NCBI GenBank assembly: GCA_022747635.1
Contig: JAKTNV010000024.1
Span: forward strand, 7,593,303 to 7,657,302
Length of the DNA stretch: 64,000 nt
Reading direction: 5' to 3'
Source of the DNA: Hetaerina americana
Lineage: Eukaryota > Arthropoda > Insecta > Odonata > Calopterygidae
Within the stretch, counting starts at the first letter, position 1; each line of letters opens with the position of its first letter. The position numbers were made by a program, and so were the translations under genes. This document shows positions 21,246-32,600 of this stretch, piece by piece. The notes beneath the pieces are model-generated. The model was not told the DNA's origin, did not search any database, and saw nothing but the letters and a program-made list of their open reading frames with translations.

Positions 21246-24218
21246 CTATATCAGGTCCCTCTTCATCTCTGAGTACTTTCTTCCTCCCTTCATCCCGTCC
21301 AACATCCCTATCCTGTTCCTTCCCTTTCCTCTTTTGCCCAACATTCTACCCTCTATCACAGTCTTCAACATCCCACTGCCGGTCAATACCCCCTTCATCC
21401 ACTTTTCCTGCCTCCACAGGATTTCTCCCAACAAACCCCTCTCTTCGCCCACCATACCAAGTACTTCCTCATTTGTTTTCTTCTCTGTCCATTTCACCTT
21501 CTCCATTCTTCTCCACACCCACATTTCAAAAGCCTCCAAGCTACGTCTATCCTCCTGCTTCAATGACCACGTTTCCGCACCGTACATAGCTACGCTCCAT
21601 ATCAAAGTTTTTACGAGTCTTTTCTTAACATCCTTACTCAGAGTCCCCGTCATCAACTCCCTCCTCCTTGTGAAAGCCTCTTTTCCTAGCGCAATTCTTC
21701 TCCTTACGTCCCTACTACTTTGACCGTGTTGGTCCAAAACAATACCGAGATACGTAAACTGCTCTACCTGCTCTAGTTTTTGCCCTCCTATTGTAATGTT
21801 AAGCTTGGCCTTTTTCTTTCTAGAAAATCGCATAACCTTTGTTTTCTTAATATTGATTCTCATCCCATTGCTGTCGCACTGAATTTCCAATTCACTCAGC
21901 AATGCTTGCAGCCCCTTGGCTGACTGACAAACTAAAGCTTGGTCATCAGCAAACCTAACTGATTTTACGAATTCCCCGCCCACTTTCATTCCTACCTCGA
22001 GTTCTTCCCATGCCTCTTTAATCATTTCCTCTGCATACAGGTTGAACAGCAACGGTGATAATGGGCAACCCTGCCTTACACCCCTTCCTAACACTGCCCA
22101 TCCTGACTCCCCGTTTCCCACCCGCACCTGAGCAGTCTGAGACATGTACAGGTTGCGGATTAGCCTCCTTTCCCTCCAATCTATTCCTATTTTCTTCAAT
22201 ATACTCATTAGTTTTTCCCAATTCACCCTATCAAACGCTTTTTCGAAATCTACGAAACAGGCAAATACCTCCTGGTTGTGTTCTATATTCCTCTCGATTA
22301 ATAATCTCATTACTGCAATGGCATTACGCGTACCTCTCCCCTTCCTAAACCCAAACTGATCATCCCCTAAGTAATCATTTGCCCTACTCTCTATCCTTTT
22401 GTTGATGATCCTGAGAACAACTTCAGCTGCGTGGGATATCAAACTTATCATCCTGTAGTCCTCACATGATGTAGCCTTTACCTTTTTCGGAATAGGAACT
22501 AAAACTGATCTCAAAAAGTCTTCCGGCCAGGTTCCCTCCTCATAAATACTACAGATCAGCCCATATAGCCTCTTCCTCCCACATTTTCCTAAGCATTTTA
22601 AAAGTTCCACGGGAATGTTATCTACCCCCACGGCCTTATTTAGTTTCATCTCCCTTAATGCCCTTTCTATCTCATGGTCTAGTATGCCTGGACCTAAGCT
22701 GTCCTCCTCTACGTCATTTTCTTTTTCAATGTCTAACTTTGTTGGTCTGAGTTCTTTACCATACAGTTCTTCTATATACTCCTTCCATCTCTCTTGGATC
22801 TTTCCTGCGTCAACTATTACCTTACCCGCCTTATCTCTAACTGTTAGCATAGCTCTTCCTTTCTTACTTCCCGATAACGATTTAACTTTGCTCTACAGTG
22901 CACCGATTTCACCCTTCCTCTGCAGACTTTCCATATCCTCGCACTGCGTCTTCCACCATGCTTCTTTTGCTTTATTTGTTGCCCGCCTCAATTTATTGTT
23001 CAATTCTTTGTACTTCATTTTGCCTAATTCTGTATTCATATTCTTCCATTTTCTCCGCTCATCCATCTTTGTAATCATCTCATCCGTGATCCATGGTTTC
23101 CTAGTCCTTTTAGCGTTAACGGTTCCAATAGTGTCTTTTGTGGCTTTAGACAACCCCTTCTTGATCATTTCCCATTTTTCTTCGATAGTACTAAGCCCTT
23201 TACCATCCTCCATGATTTTCTCTACCGCCTGTTTGTATTCCTTCCTTTTCAACCCATTTAACGCTTCTACATTCCATTTTCTAACTCACCGCCCCTGCCT
23301 TATCTTTTTGAAACGTACACTACATTTCATAACAACTAAATTGTGGTCTGAGTCCGCATCCGCTCCCGGGAAGCTGTGGGAATTTATCACACTATCCCTA
23401 AACCTGTGTCTAACCAGGATATAATCTAGCTGATATCTTCCTGAGTCACCTGGCATTTTCCATGTATACCTGCGTCTTTTGTGGTGTCTAAACCAAGTGT
23501 TGGTGATGACTAACCCCTGTCTTCTGCAGAACTCAACTGCTTTCTCCCCGCGGTCATTCCTCGTGCCTAAACCGTAGTCCCCCACCTCATCACCATATCT
23601 TCCTTCGCCTACCGTCGCATTCCAATCCCCCATCACTATCAAATGTTTCCCTGCAGGAACACACGCGATCATGTCCTCTAACTGATCGTATATCCTATCC
23701 ACCTCTTCTTCCTTATGGTTGCTCGGTGGCATGTATACCTGAATAATAACTAAGTTCGTCGGTTCTGCTTTTATCTCCACTAGTAGTATTCTATCCGTTA
23801 CCTGCTCTATGTTGACTACGCTTCTCCCTACCTCTTCATTTAATACAATGGCAACCCCTCATTGGCTCTCGTCCCCGCCGCTGTATATTATTCTATACTT
23901 ATCACTCCAGTAATCCCCGCTATCTTTCCATCTCACCTCGCATAGACCTAAAATATCTATATTTCCCCTTTCCATCTCTCGCTTAACATTCTCCAATTTG
24001 CCTGTCCTCATCATTGTCCTAACATTCCACGTTCCTATTCTAACTAATTTCGTCTTCCTCTCCTGCGTCTTCTGTCCTGCTGCTGCTGGTTTTCCCTTGC
24101 AAGGGTTTCGTGGGATGACGACCGCGGAAGCCTTGCCTCCCCCGCTGCCGGGCACGACACACGGCCAATTGGGCCGAGCCCCGTGGTTGCCAGGACTCAA
24201 AATATCTCTATTGTCCAT
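21246..24218 (-). pseudogene. RTE endonuclease/reverse transcriptase, three in-frame stops
   Basis: There are 991 codons in one frame, interrupted only by stops at 23859-23861, 23286-23288 and 22893-22895, with no frameshift. Domains in order: EEP endonuclease N-terminus (RIGTWNVRTM, then LGLCEVRW), its middle and end (VIIQVYMPPS, VMGDWNATVG, QLDYILVR, SDHNLVVM), a linker (RTRKPWITDEM), then reverse transcriptase: NKAVGVDNIPVELLK, QFGFRKGRGTRNAI, the first catalytic Asp in FVDFEKAFDRV, RQGCPLSPLLFNLY, the FADD box in VRFADDQALV (FADD instead of YADD, common in this group) and a thumb with FTYLGIVLDQHG. The start ATG at 24218 is preceded by an in-frame TAG. The reverse transcriptase segment alone is open for 534 residues. 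Confidence 0.85.
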
Positions 24219-24224
24219 GATATT

Positions 24225-24515
24225 TTTCTAGGGAATGATAATTGAGGTGGTTTCCCGTTGCCTTCCTCAATAGTGTTTTTAACGTGACACCATCACTTAC
24301 TGGCCGCCCCACTGGGGTCAGACGCCATTGCAGCCGCCTCACTGAGGAACAGACGCTGCGTGGACTACCTTTCGTCTGGCTCCTAACCTTCAACCTATCT
24401 GGCATGGGTGACCCTACCAGGAGCAATAATTATTACTCCCGCCAGCATAGCTCTAGGGGTCATCGGAACACACAAGCCCTTCCACCACGTCAAGGTTGTA
24501 GTCCGGGGAGGGACT
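24225..24515 (-). promoter_or_regulatory. Structured 5' leader of the RTE LINE
   Basis: On the minus strand it begins near tacaaccttgacgtggtgga and continues with gggcttgtgtg, agctatgctggcgggag and a self-complementary gggagtaataattattgctcc. It is much GC-richer than the flanks. Leaders with this ccttgacgtggtgg core precede many RTE-type ORFs. An internal promoter and a self-cleaving ribozyme are the expected functions; neither is proven here. Confidence 0.45.
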
Positions 24516-24899
24516 CAAAGAAATAAATATTTAAATCGGAAAGATTTTTAATCATTTCAATCCTCATATTTTCAAGAATAAAGTACTTCTTGGAAAGATC
24601 TTGGCATCAATTTAAAGTGAGTAACATTAGTGATTATGACGTGAGAGTAGAATTTTCAGCATCCTTTGATTCCTTGTTGATGAATGATATACCTGTCTCA
24701 CTTAATGGCTTCTGGCGATTCTTCTGTGTTTGGAAGATCTACATTCCTTCCATGTTCGAGAGGTCTAAAATCTGCACGATAAGGTTGATTACACATGACC
24801 CTTGCTATTTTTTTCTGAATTAAAAATATGTGAAATAATGAGGATGATATTCCCTAGACTACAATTCTGTAAGAAGTTACTGAGTAAAACAAGTCATAA

Positions 24900-25860
24900 T
24901 ATAACATTTTAACGACATATAAACATAGTGTGTTTTAAAACTGGGATCTAGCAGTAAACTGAATTAATTTTCTAACATACCTGGGATATATGTTTATCCC
25001 AATTAAAATTTTGGTTGACATGTAACCCTAAAAATTTCAAATTTTTTTCCCACCATGATATCTCACATCCTGAAAGTCAAAATTGTTAGTTACACACTTT
25101 CTCAGAGAAAACAGCATCATTTGTGTTTTATAATTGTTAAGGACCATGCCATTACTTTTACACCAATCAAACATTGCCATTATCCCCAGTATCCAGTAAG
25201 TTATTCAATTAATTACAGGAATTTATGATCCTCACATCATCATAATATGACACACTTATTACACTTAACCATTAAATTAATGAGTAGGCCATTAATAAAT
25301 ATTTTAAAAATTATTGGGCCTAGCAAACACTCCTGAGGTCCTCCTTTGGTCACCTGGAGTGGAGATGAGAAAAAAAAATTTCGATCTTTATGGAAAACAA
25401 CCTTCTGTGGTTAGTTAGATAAATATGTCTTATGCCGAACACCTCACATTTTTTGTAGTATTTCGTGATCTACCATGCCATTACTCTGTTTTAAATATTT
25501 ATAATATAACAAACTATCAAATAGGGTTTGTTCCGTTGACCTTCCTCTTCAAAATCCAGACCCTAGACAAAAGGGTATTGCTTTCAAGATAATCAATAAA
25601 CCTTTGACAATAGGCATACCAAAACACTTTTCCAAACTGAGGGATAATTGCAATTGGCCTGTAATTACTCGAGGTGTTGTCGTCAACGTTATTTTTATGA
25701 AATGGGGATACCTTAGACACCCTTAGAGCATCAGGATACACACCATCAGAGAGCGAGTAATTTACTAGGGAAAGGAAAAAGATCGGCATACATTTTTATA
25801 TTTCTCTCATAACCCAACCTGGTACACTATCTATATCTGGTGAGCTTTTTACGCGTACTT
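24900..25860 (-). mobile_element. Decayed jockey/CR1-like LINE reverse transcriptase
   Basis: The minus strand reads LSDGVYPDALRVSKVSPFHK, then SNYRPIAIIPQFGKVF and YLESNTLLS (25517-25789). After frameshifts come VTKGGPQECLLGPIIF (25270-25345) and SYYDDV near 25240, the position of the YADD catalytic box. These are reverse-transcriptase blocks 2 to 5 in order. The element is truncated and frameshifted. It ends just before the SPT6 promoter region. Confidence 0.75.
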
Positions 25861-25869
25861 TCCCAACAT

Positions 25870-26642
25870 AGGAGCGTCGCTCACTTTCAATGCAAGGATT
25901 GAGGTAAATTGTTTTGTTTGATCTTGTTTTGATATATAGAAGCTTGCAGCTATATTAATAAAAATTAAGAAATGATGGGCAAAACAACGCTATTAAATTT
26001 ATTTATTTTGAGATTATCGTAGACATTCATCTCGAAAACTGATACTTGGCTTAGAACTATACAACTATAGACAACTGCGTCGATGGCGAAATTCGACGAA
26101 GATATCGTTTAAATGGGCAACCACTTACACCGCCGACTACGATGCTTTTGTTTCAAAAATCGGTCTTCTCTTGTCAAAAAGTTTGAGAATTTTCTCAACG
26201 AAGGTTGTTTCTCCATATTGTATGCCAAAGTTTGCCGTCGTGAATTGTACAGGGCATTAGCTTGTATATAGTATGTAGTCGTTATTTTTAGGGTTTACTT
26301 CGATTAAAAATATAGCTATAATAATTAGCGGCAGTTAAACATTTTAAGTGAAAGAAAGAGCCACCGTGAGCAGTTAATACATGATGCTCGAATAAAGTAT
26401 GGAATTATGAATTGGCTTTGATTTATAAGTTACCTGTGTATTGAGTAGTTTTCGGCTAAGGAAACAGGGGAAACAATTCCTGCCCGTCCTTGACTAGTAT
26501 CATACCCGTAAGCACGAGCCTATGCAATAACGGACTTAATGCTCTCTGCAATCGAATTAGAGTATTTAATGGATAAATAAAATATTATTATTATAGCGTT
26601 TAGATCGAATAATATCGGCCTTTAATTTCTAGGCGAGTCAAA
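25870..26642 (+). promoter_or_regulatory. SPT6 promoter/5' UTR region
   Basis: This 770-bp gap between the LINE relic and the SPT6 start codon is visibly richer in CpG than the surrounding DNA (for example 26060-26140). That fits a housekeeping promoter with germline-unmethylated CpG. No TATA box at a convincing distance and no upstream coding exon is visible. The transcription start cannot be placed. Confidence 0.35.
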
Positions 26643-26681
26643 ATGGCAGACTTTCTAGATTCTGAGGCAGAAGAGAGCCAG
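26643..26681 (+). CDS. Spt6: SPT6 exon 1
   Basis: Encodes [13 protein letters not shown]. The start context is caaaATGgc. The exon ends in phase 0 at CAG|gtgctg. The peptide matches the highly conserved metazoan SPT6 N-terminus. Confidence 0.93.
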
Positions 26682-29600
26682 GTGCTGTACCGTACAATTT
26701 GTAGTAGTCTAATGATTCATAATTGTGTGAAAGCAATTGATTTGCATTTAATTTTCAGGAGGAGGCAGAATTGGACAACTATGAGAAAAAGAAATTGAAG
26801 AAAATACGTGCTATGGATAGCGATGATGATGAGGACGACGAAGAAGGTGATTTCAATTAATAACTAATATTATATAAATAAGTAATGCTGGTGACTTAAC
26901 AAAGATTGACGAAGTTAATCTACTTGGTGTGTAGGGATTGAAAAAGTTTGTTTTTATTTGGAGCTTTTTTGTACAAAAAGTCTGATTTATACTACGGTGA
27001 TTGAAGTAAATAGAATGTGACCTCGCTTATAATTATGAAGAATTCCCAGTTAACGCTCGTCTGACTTGACTGTTGTTTCGACAGATACTGCACTAAAAAC
27101 TTAATTTTGTTTCCACCCCAATACAGTGAATGTAATCTCTAGGTTTACATAGGTTGATTCGCTTACGTTTAAACACTTAGTCTTGTGCCTGATCAAATGG
27201 AGAAAGTAATTTTATTGTGAAATTTTTTCCCGAGAAACTAAGGTAAAGCTAGAAAGGAAGGAGCTAGCTAGAAATATTAGTAATTAAGTGTATGAGAATT
27301 CTGTTTTCCCACATCAATAAATTGTAAGAATTTTTCCAATGTTAGAAGTATCTAGTTTTTTATCATCTGTGATCTTTATCTTAATGGTATTTTCGTCCAT
27401 TATTCACATCCAGACGACTGCCCCGTCTATCACATGAACCTATTCAACAGTGATTATAAAGCACTATCAACGCATGACCCTTAAATAACATAGACTTATA
27501 AAATATTGAAACCCTGAGGTGAATTACCTTCTGGAGTTGAGAAACACTACTTAATTGTAATAAGTAGGTTTGGGTGCCCTTTATCCCCACCAATTGGAAG
27601 GGTTACCAACATTTATGTACTAAAGTAGAAAAACTAGATGCTGGCTCTGCTTGCACTATAAGAAGTAACCCCGCCAATAGGGGAGCCACATAATATTGTG
27701 TAATCCAATACAGACTCATTGCCAAGAGGTGTATTATGAAAATTTGTCATCGTTGAGAGCTAGCCATCACTGCATGAAAGAAATTACCAGTTTTCTAGAT
27801 CCTCTCATCGTAGGATGAGTAATCATCAGGTTTTCCATTGTCCCATATGGCTGTAATAAATTGAATTGTTGTGGAACAGGTGCACTTACTTCAAGTCAAT
27901 TTCTTTTGTCATTCATTATATCCTTCTTCAAGGAAACTATTCATATTCTGTATTATCTATGGTGCATTGCCTAAATCCTGCTTGTATTTCTTCACTTAAC
28001 CTTTTAACAGTTCCTCTTCTATCAAGACCAATCCTGTTACCTGTTCTTTTGTCCAGCTAATTTTTCTGCCTCCTAACTTCACTATGAAGCTTCCTCCCTT
28101 CCATCACATTGTGATAAACTATTTGCCCTCCTCACTCCAGCTTATTTTCTCCAATCTTCACTACAATTATTTTTCACAAGCCTCTAATCTACCTTCATAT
28201 ATATGCATCAAATATCAAGTCAAGGAAGCATGCAGCACCGCACTGGTGCTATGGCACCATTATAGTCTGATTATTTATGTGCTAATATTTTCCCATTAAT
28301 TTTTCATAATGAAATAACACTTTTTGTAAGGAGTCATTTGTTCAATTGATGTAATAATTGTCTCTGGCTATATTTGGTCACCTAGAGAGGTCATTGGCTC
28401 GTAGAGACTTGAAATGTACGATTTTCATTTAAAACTGATCTTCAAGCACTCTAAAGCCTGCTTATACACTGAAGGACCACTAGATCCCTCTCCTTCCACT
28501 TTCAAGAATGCACTGTGTGTTTGATCATATGTATAATTAATTACAAAGTACAATTTCCCAGAGGTATATTGACCAACTATCAGATACTCATAGACTGAAA
28601 TTAATTTAAAGGTGAATGAATGTATTTTACTTCGTGAGGTATTTTGCAAAATTATATTCTGTTACAATAAGCAAAGGTAAGAGAGAACCGCAAATACTGT
28701 TCCAAAAATCAGCAGCAATACAGGAAGTTCATTTCACATGCCTCTAGCCACCCTCTACCATCCCTGAAAGTAGGTAGGAACACATATTAAGGATAAACAC
28801 AGGAGAGGTGGGGAAGGCAGAATCAAGTAGATTGCAAGTGCAGAATTATTTCCTTGACTGGGACTGAAACATAGGATCTCTCAAATTCAGCCCTTAGGAA
28901 GTCATAAAGAGTGGCTGATATCACAAAAATTCGTTAAGGGTCCTTTTTGGTGCATTTCTGTAATAGAAGTGGTATTTCATTGTATCAGGTTATTAAAAGT
29001 TTTTAACATTCATTTCAAATAAGTGTTTTTTCCCTTAAACAATGGTGTTTATAAGTTTTTCCATCATGCCCTGTACTACCAAGTTAGCTAATAGCTTTTA
29101 AATCTAATATTTTTATCTTTTTATTCATGTTCTCTCACAATTATGTAAGAGGGCTGCTGAAAATATATTTCCACCTGGTAAACCCTCAAGTAATTACCAC
29201 TAACCAGAGTTATAACTGAGTAGTTTCAGGCATTGCGTGGTAGGAATAGTTCATAATGAAGCAAAACACTTAGTATTTCCACTGACCTTCATATTTCACA
29301 CTTAGTCTGTGGTTGACTTGTTACGCCATCTTCAGGTTCAATTTCTGAAGATGATTCTGCAAGGCAAAACTATGGCATTGAAATAAAGAAGTAAAGTGTG
29401 GAAATATTCAGTGGTTTGCTTCATCAGAGTAATCAACCTAAAGGTTAGGTTTGATGGGTGAAAGTAAAACTCACCCAAATACTGAGATCAACACTGTTTA
29501 AAATTCACATGTCAACAGAGTAGTAGGGTGGGGGGTGATTCCTTCTCCCAGGTTACCCAGGAAAATTTGGCTTCTAAAAATATCACGTGGTATGATTGAA

Positions 29601-32600
29601 GCTGAGGGTGGTGTCCAGAATCATCTCCCGATATTGAACCCAAGCCCTCCAGTCAATAACCCAATGCTACCCACTGGACTCTCATGGCCTCAGTTATGTT
29701 CAGTATTTTTAAGCAATTTACAATTAAAGAAAATTAACTTGAAAACTAAATAGGTATTTAAGAGCAATGGTTTTTTTACTCATTCATTGTTATATTAGGT
29801 TTACACTTACACATTAAATGCACATGTTTTCTCAAAGAGAAATCCAGATTTCTCCTTTAGTGTTATGACCCTGGCTCTATAATGAGTGACACAACATGTA
29901 ATTATTTAGATTTTGTGCAGGGTTCAAAGCAACTTGTTAAAAAAAATGTTGTGTACAAAAGTTGGATCACACTAAGACTGTATTACCAACTTCTCCATTT
30001 ACTAAAAACGCATAAAGACCTGAGAACAATGCCGTTCCCCTTTTATATGATTTAGCAGTGACAAATATTAACAAATTCTTGTGAATTGTACTATTAATAA
30101 ATGTAAGATATATTTAAAGTTACCATGAAACGGCAGCATGATAAATTATTGTTTGATTCTCTGTAGTAGGTTAGCATGTTTTTCTAATCAAATGATCATG
30201 CAATGGCGACATCCATATGTTGACTTCATAATAAGGCATTATTCATGGGTACCCACTTCTCTGTTAGTTAAAGGAAAGAATAATTATCATTTATATTTCA
30301 TTGTAAAGTATGGGTGACTGAAGCCCTTCGTTCTTTCTCTTTTTAAAAAGTACTGTTAGTTATAAATCCTAGCAACTTGATTGAGATGGAGCAAAGAGTT
30401 TAATATGCATTGCAAAAGTAAATTTTGTTATAAAGGATGCACTCTAGTTCTGATTTTTCTTTTGTTTCTTGGATAGAGAGCCAATCATATTGTTACTGAA
30501 AAGAAAGTTTTTTCTTGGCATTGATTGTGTAATAGTGTGTAATTAACAATAAATAATTCTTTTTATTCAAAATCAAGGTAATTTTATGTCATTCTAAATC
30601 AGGTGAACCTTAGTTTTTGACGTAAAAATATGTTAACATCCTCTGAACTCAGTAAGCAGAACAATTAGCATGCCTTGTGAAATCTTTTATTTACAAAATA
30701 ACCATGATAAAATAATATGTTCATAGGCTTTATCTTTGTTTTACATTCTACCTGGTTGTGTACTTATTTCTGTTTAAAATAATGGAAACTAAGTGAGTTA
30801 TATTGAAGTTCTGTGGCAAAAGCCTTTTCTGAATGTACTCCTATTAGGAATTCTACCAGTTTAGGCTCTCCATCTCTGCTGATGTTTCAATGAGTGATTT
30901 GGTCATCAAAACTTTTGCAGAGATGAGAAACCTAACCCGATGGAAGACCTATGAGGAATTAATTCAGCAGACACAACAGGAAAGTATCAGATCATTTGCC
31001 CTTCTCTGCACCTCTACACTTAAATAAAATGAAGGAAATAGACATCCTTACACATAACTAGCTTCCAAATGAATGTGATTGTGAAAGGCTTTTAATTGTT
31101 GGAGTAATTTTTCAGTAAGATGAGGTTGGTTTCTATTTATTTTATTAGATGATGAAGAAAAAATTAGAGAAGAATTGAAGGACCTCATAGATGATAATCC
31201 AATTGAAGAAAGTGATGGGGATGACTCTGATGTCTCCGGTGGTTCAAAAAAGCGGAAAAAAGGAAGTGATGATGAAGATGACTTTGATGACCGGCTTGAA
31301 GATGAAGATTATGATCTTATTGAGGAAAATCTTGGTGTCAAAGTAGAACGTAGAGTGAGTATTATATTTTAAAATTGTTTGATTCCATTTTAAATTTAAA
31401 ACTTCAAAGCAAAAGGAAGATCTGAGAAATGATTGTTTTCTAATGAATATTTGGAATGCATTTCAATATTTCATGCTTCTCATATTTAAAATTGCTGTTC
31501 AGTCTTGACATCATGGAGTCTTATTTAATTTAAAGATCAAGAATTTGAAAATTCCATTTTATTTCATGAAAATTAATTGTTGCAGAAACGATTTAAGCGT
31601 TTAAAACGTTTTCAAGATGAGGAATCAGATGAAGAAAAGGGAGAGGAAAAGGAAGATGAAAGGGATGCCATTGCCAACGAGTTATTTGAAGGATCAGATC
31701 ATGTAAGTAGAACTCGTTAAATGTCCTTGCCTTAAACAGAACTCAAACCCAATACTTATGAGATTGAATCGAAATGTGTGGTCAACCAGACAAATCATCA
31801 TAGTTGTCATCTTGTTGATATAATACAGAATGTTAATAGATGCTTAATTAGCTTAAGATCACCTGATTAAATGTTTCAAAAGTACCAAAAACCTTCAATT
31901 GGGTTCACTCACACCAATCTGTTACCTCTATATTTGCCATTTTAGTTCAGAGTACTTAACTTTCATCGTAGAGAAATCTATCTAGAATATGTACAAGCAC
32001 TGTGATGTGTTCCCTACATGCCTTTAGGAACCAATAAACATCAATCAATCAAAGAGCTATACTTCATATAAAATAAACTAAAAGAAGCATAAAGCACTAA
32101 AATGGAACTATATCCCTTGGAAATATAATTCATGTGTATACTGCTTGTGTTGCTAGGAAACATCATGATATGGCCTTATAGCTCAAATATGCAGTGTATG
32201 AGGTCTATCCAAAAAGTATCGCGAATATTTAATTTCCGCAGGGTACTTACATTTGATTTCTGATTTTTTTTGTGGCATTATATATAGTACTTATGTCTCT
32301 CCCTTATGCCGAAAATTTCAGCTATTTTGAATGTTCAGTTAACTGTGGGCAGCTGTTTTGCGTGGACCTGTTTTGGCTTGTCTTCGACTTTTGCCTGTTT
32401 CAAAAAATGGATGAAAGAATCTGTATCAAATTTTGTGTAAAAAACGAAATTAAGTGCGCAGACTCATTCCTAACATTGACTGTGGCATATGAAGAAGCTA
32501 CCTTGGACCAGAGCAACGCTTATCCGTGGTACAAAATGTTCTCAGAGGGCTGAGAAGATGTGAATGACGAAGAGCGTGTGCCGGATGCCCGAGCACGTCA

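Larger units (their letters stand above)
21160..24515 (-). mobile_element. Nearly full-length RTE-type LINE
   Basis: The element encodes an apurinic-like endonuclease followed by a reverse transcriptase in a single minus-strand frame (24218 to 21246). About 300 bp of 5' leader (24220-24515) precedes it and a short 3' UTR ends at the conserved ccggttaagg near 21160. EEP endonuclease plus reverse transcriptase with no gag-like ORF, and the C-terminal EMWVWRRMEKVKWTEKKTNE block, point to the RTE group. It lies between the coiled-coil gene and SPT6, antisense to both. Confidence 0.85.
26847..31148. other. SPT6 intron 2 (4.3 kb)
   Basis: AT-rich. It contains a very decayed LINE stretch (27880-28320) and a SINE A copy (29425-29695). 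I see nothing else assignable. Confidence 0.8.

Noticed and set aside
22615..23424. 269-codon plus-strand frame opposite the LINE
   Set aside because: It runs antisense through the reverse transcriptase/endonuclease frame, which has clear catalytic motifs. It is a shadow.
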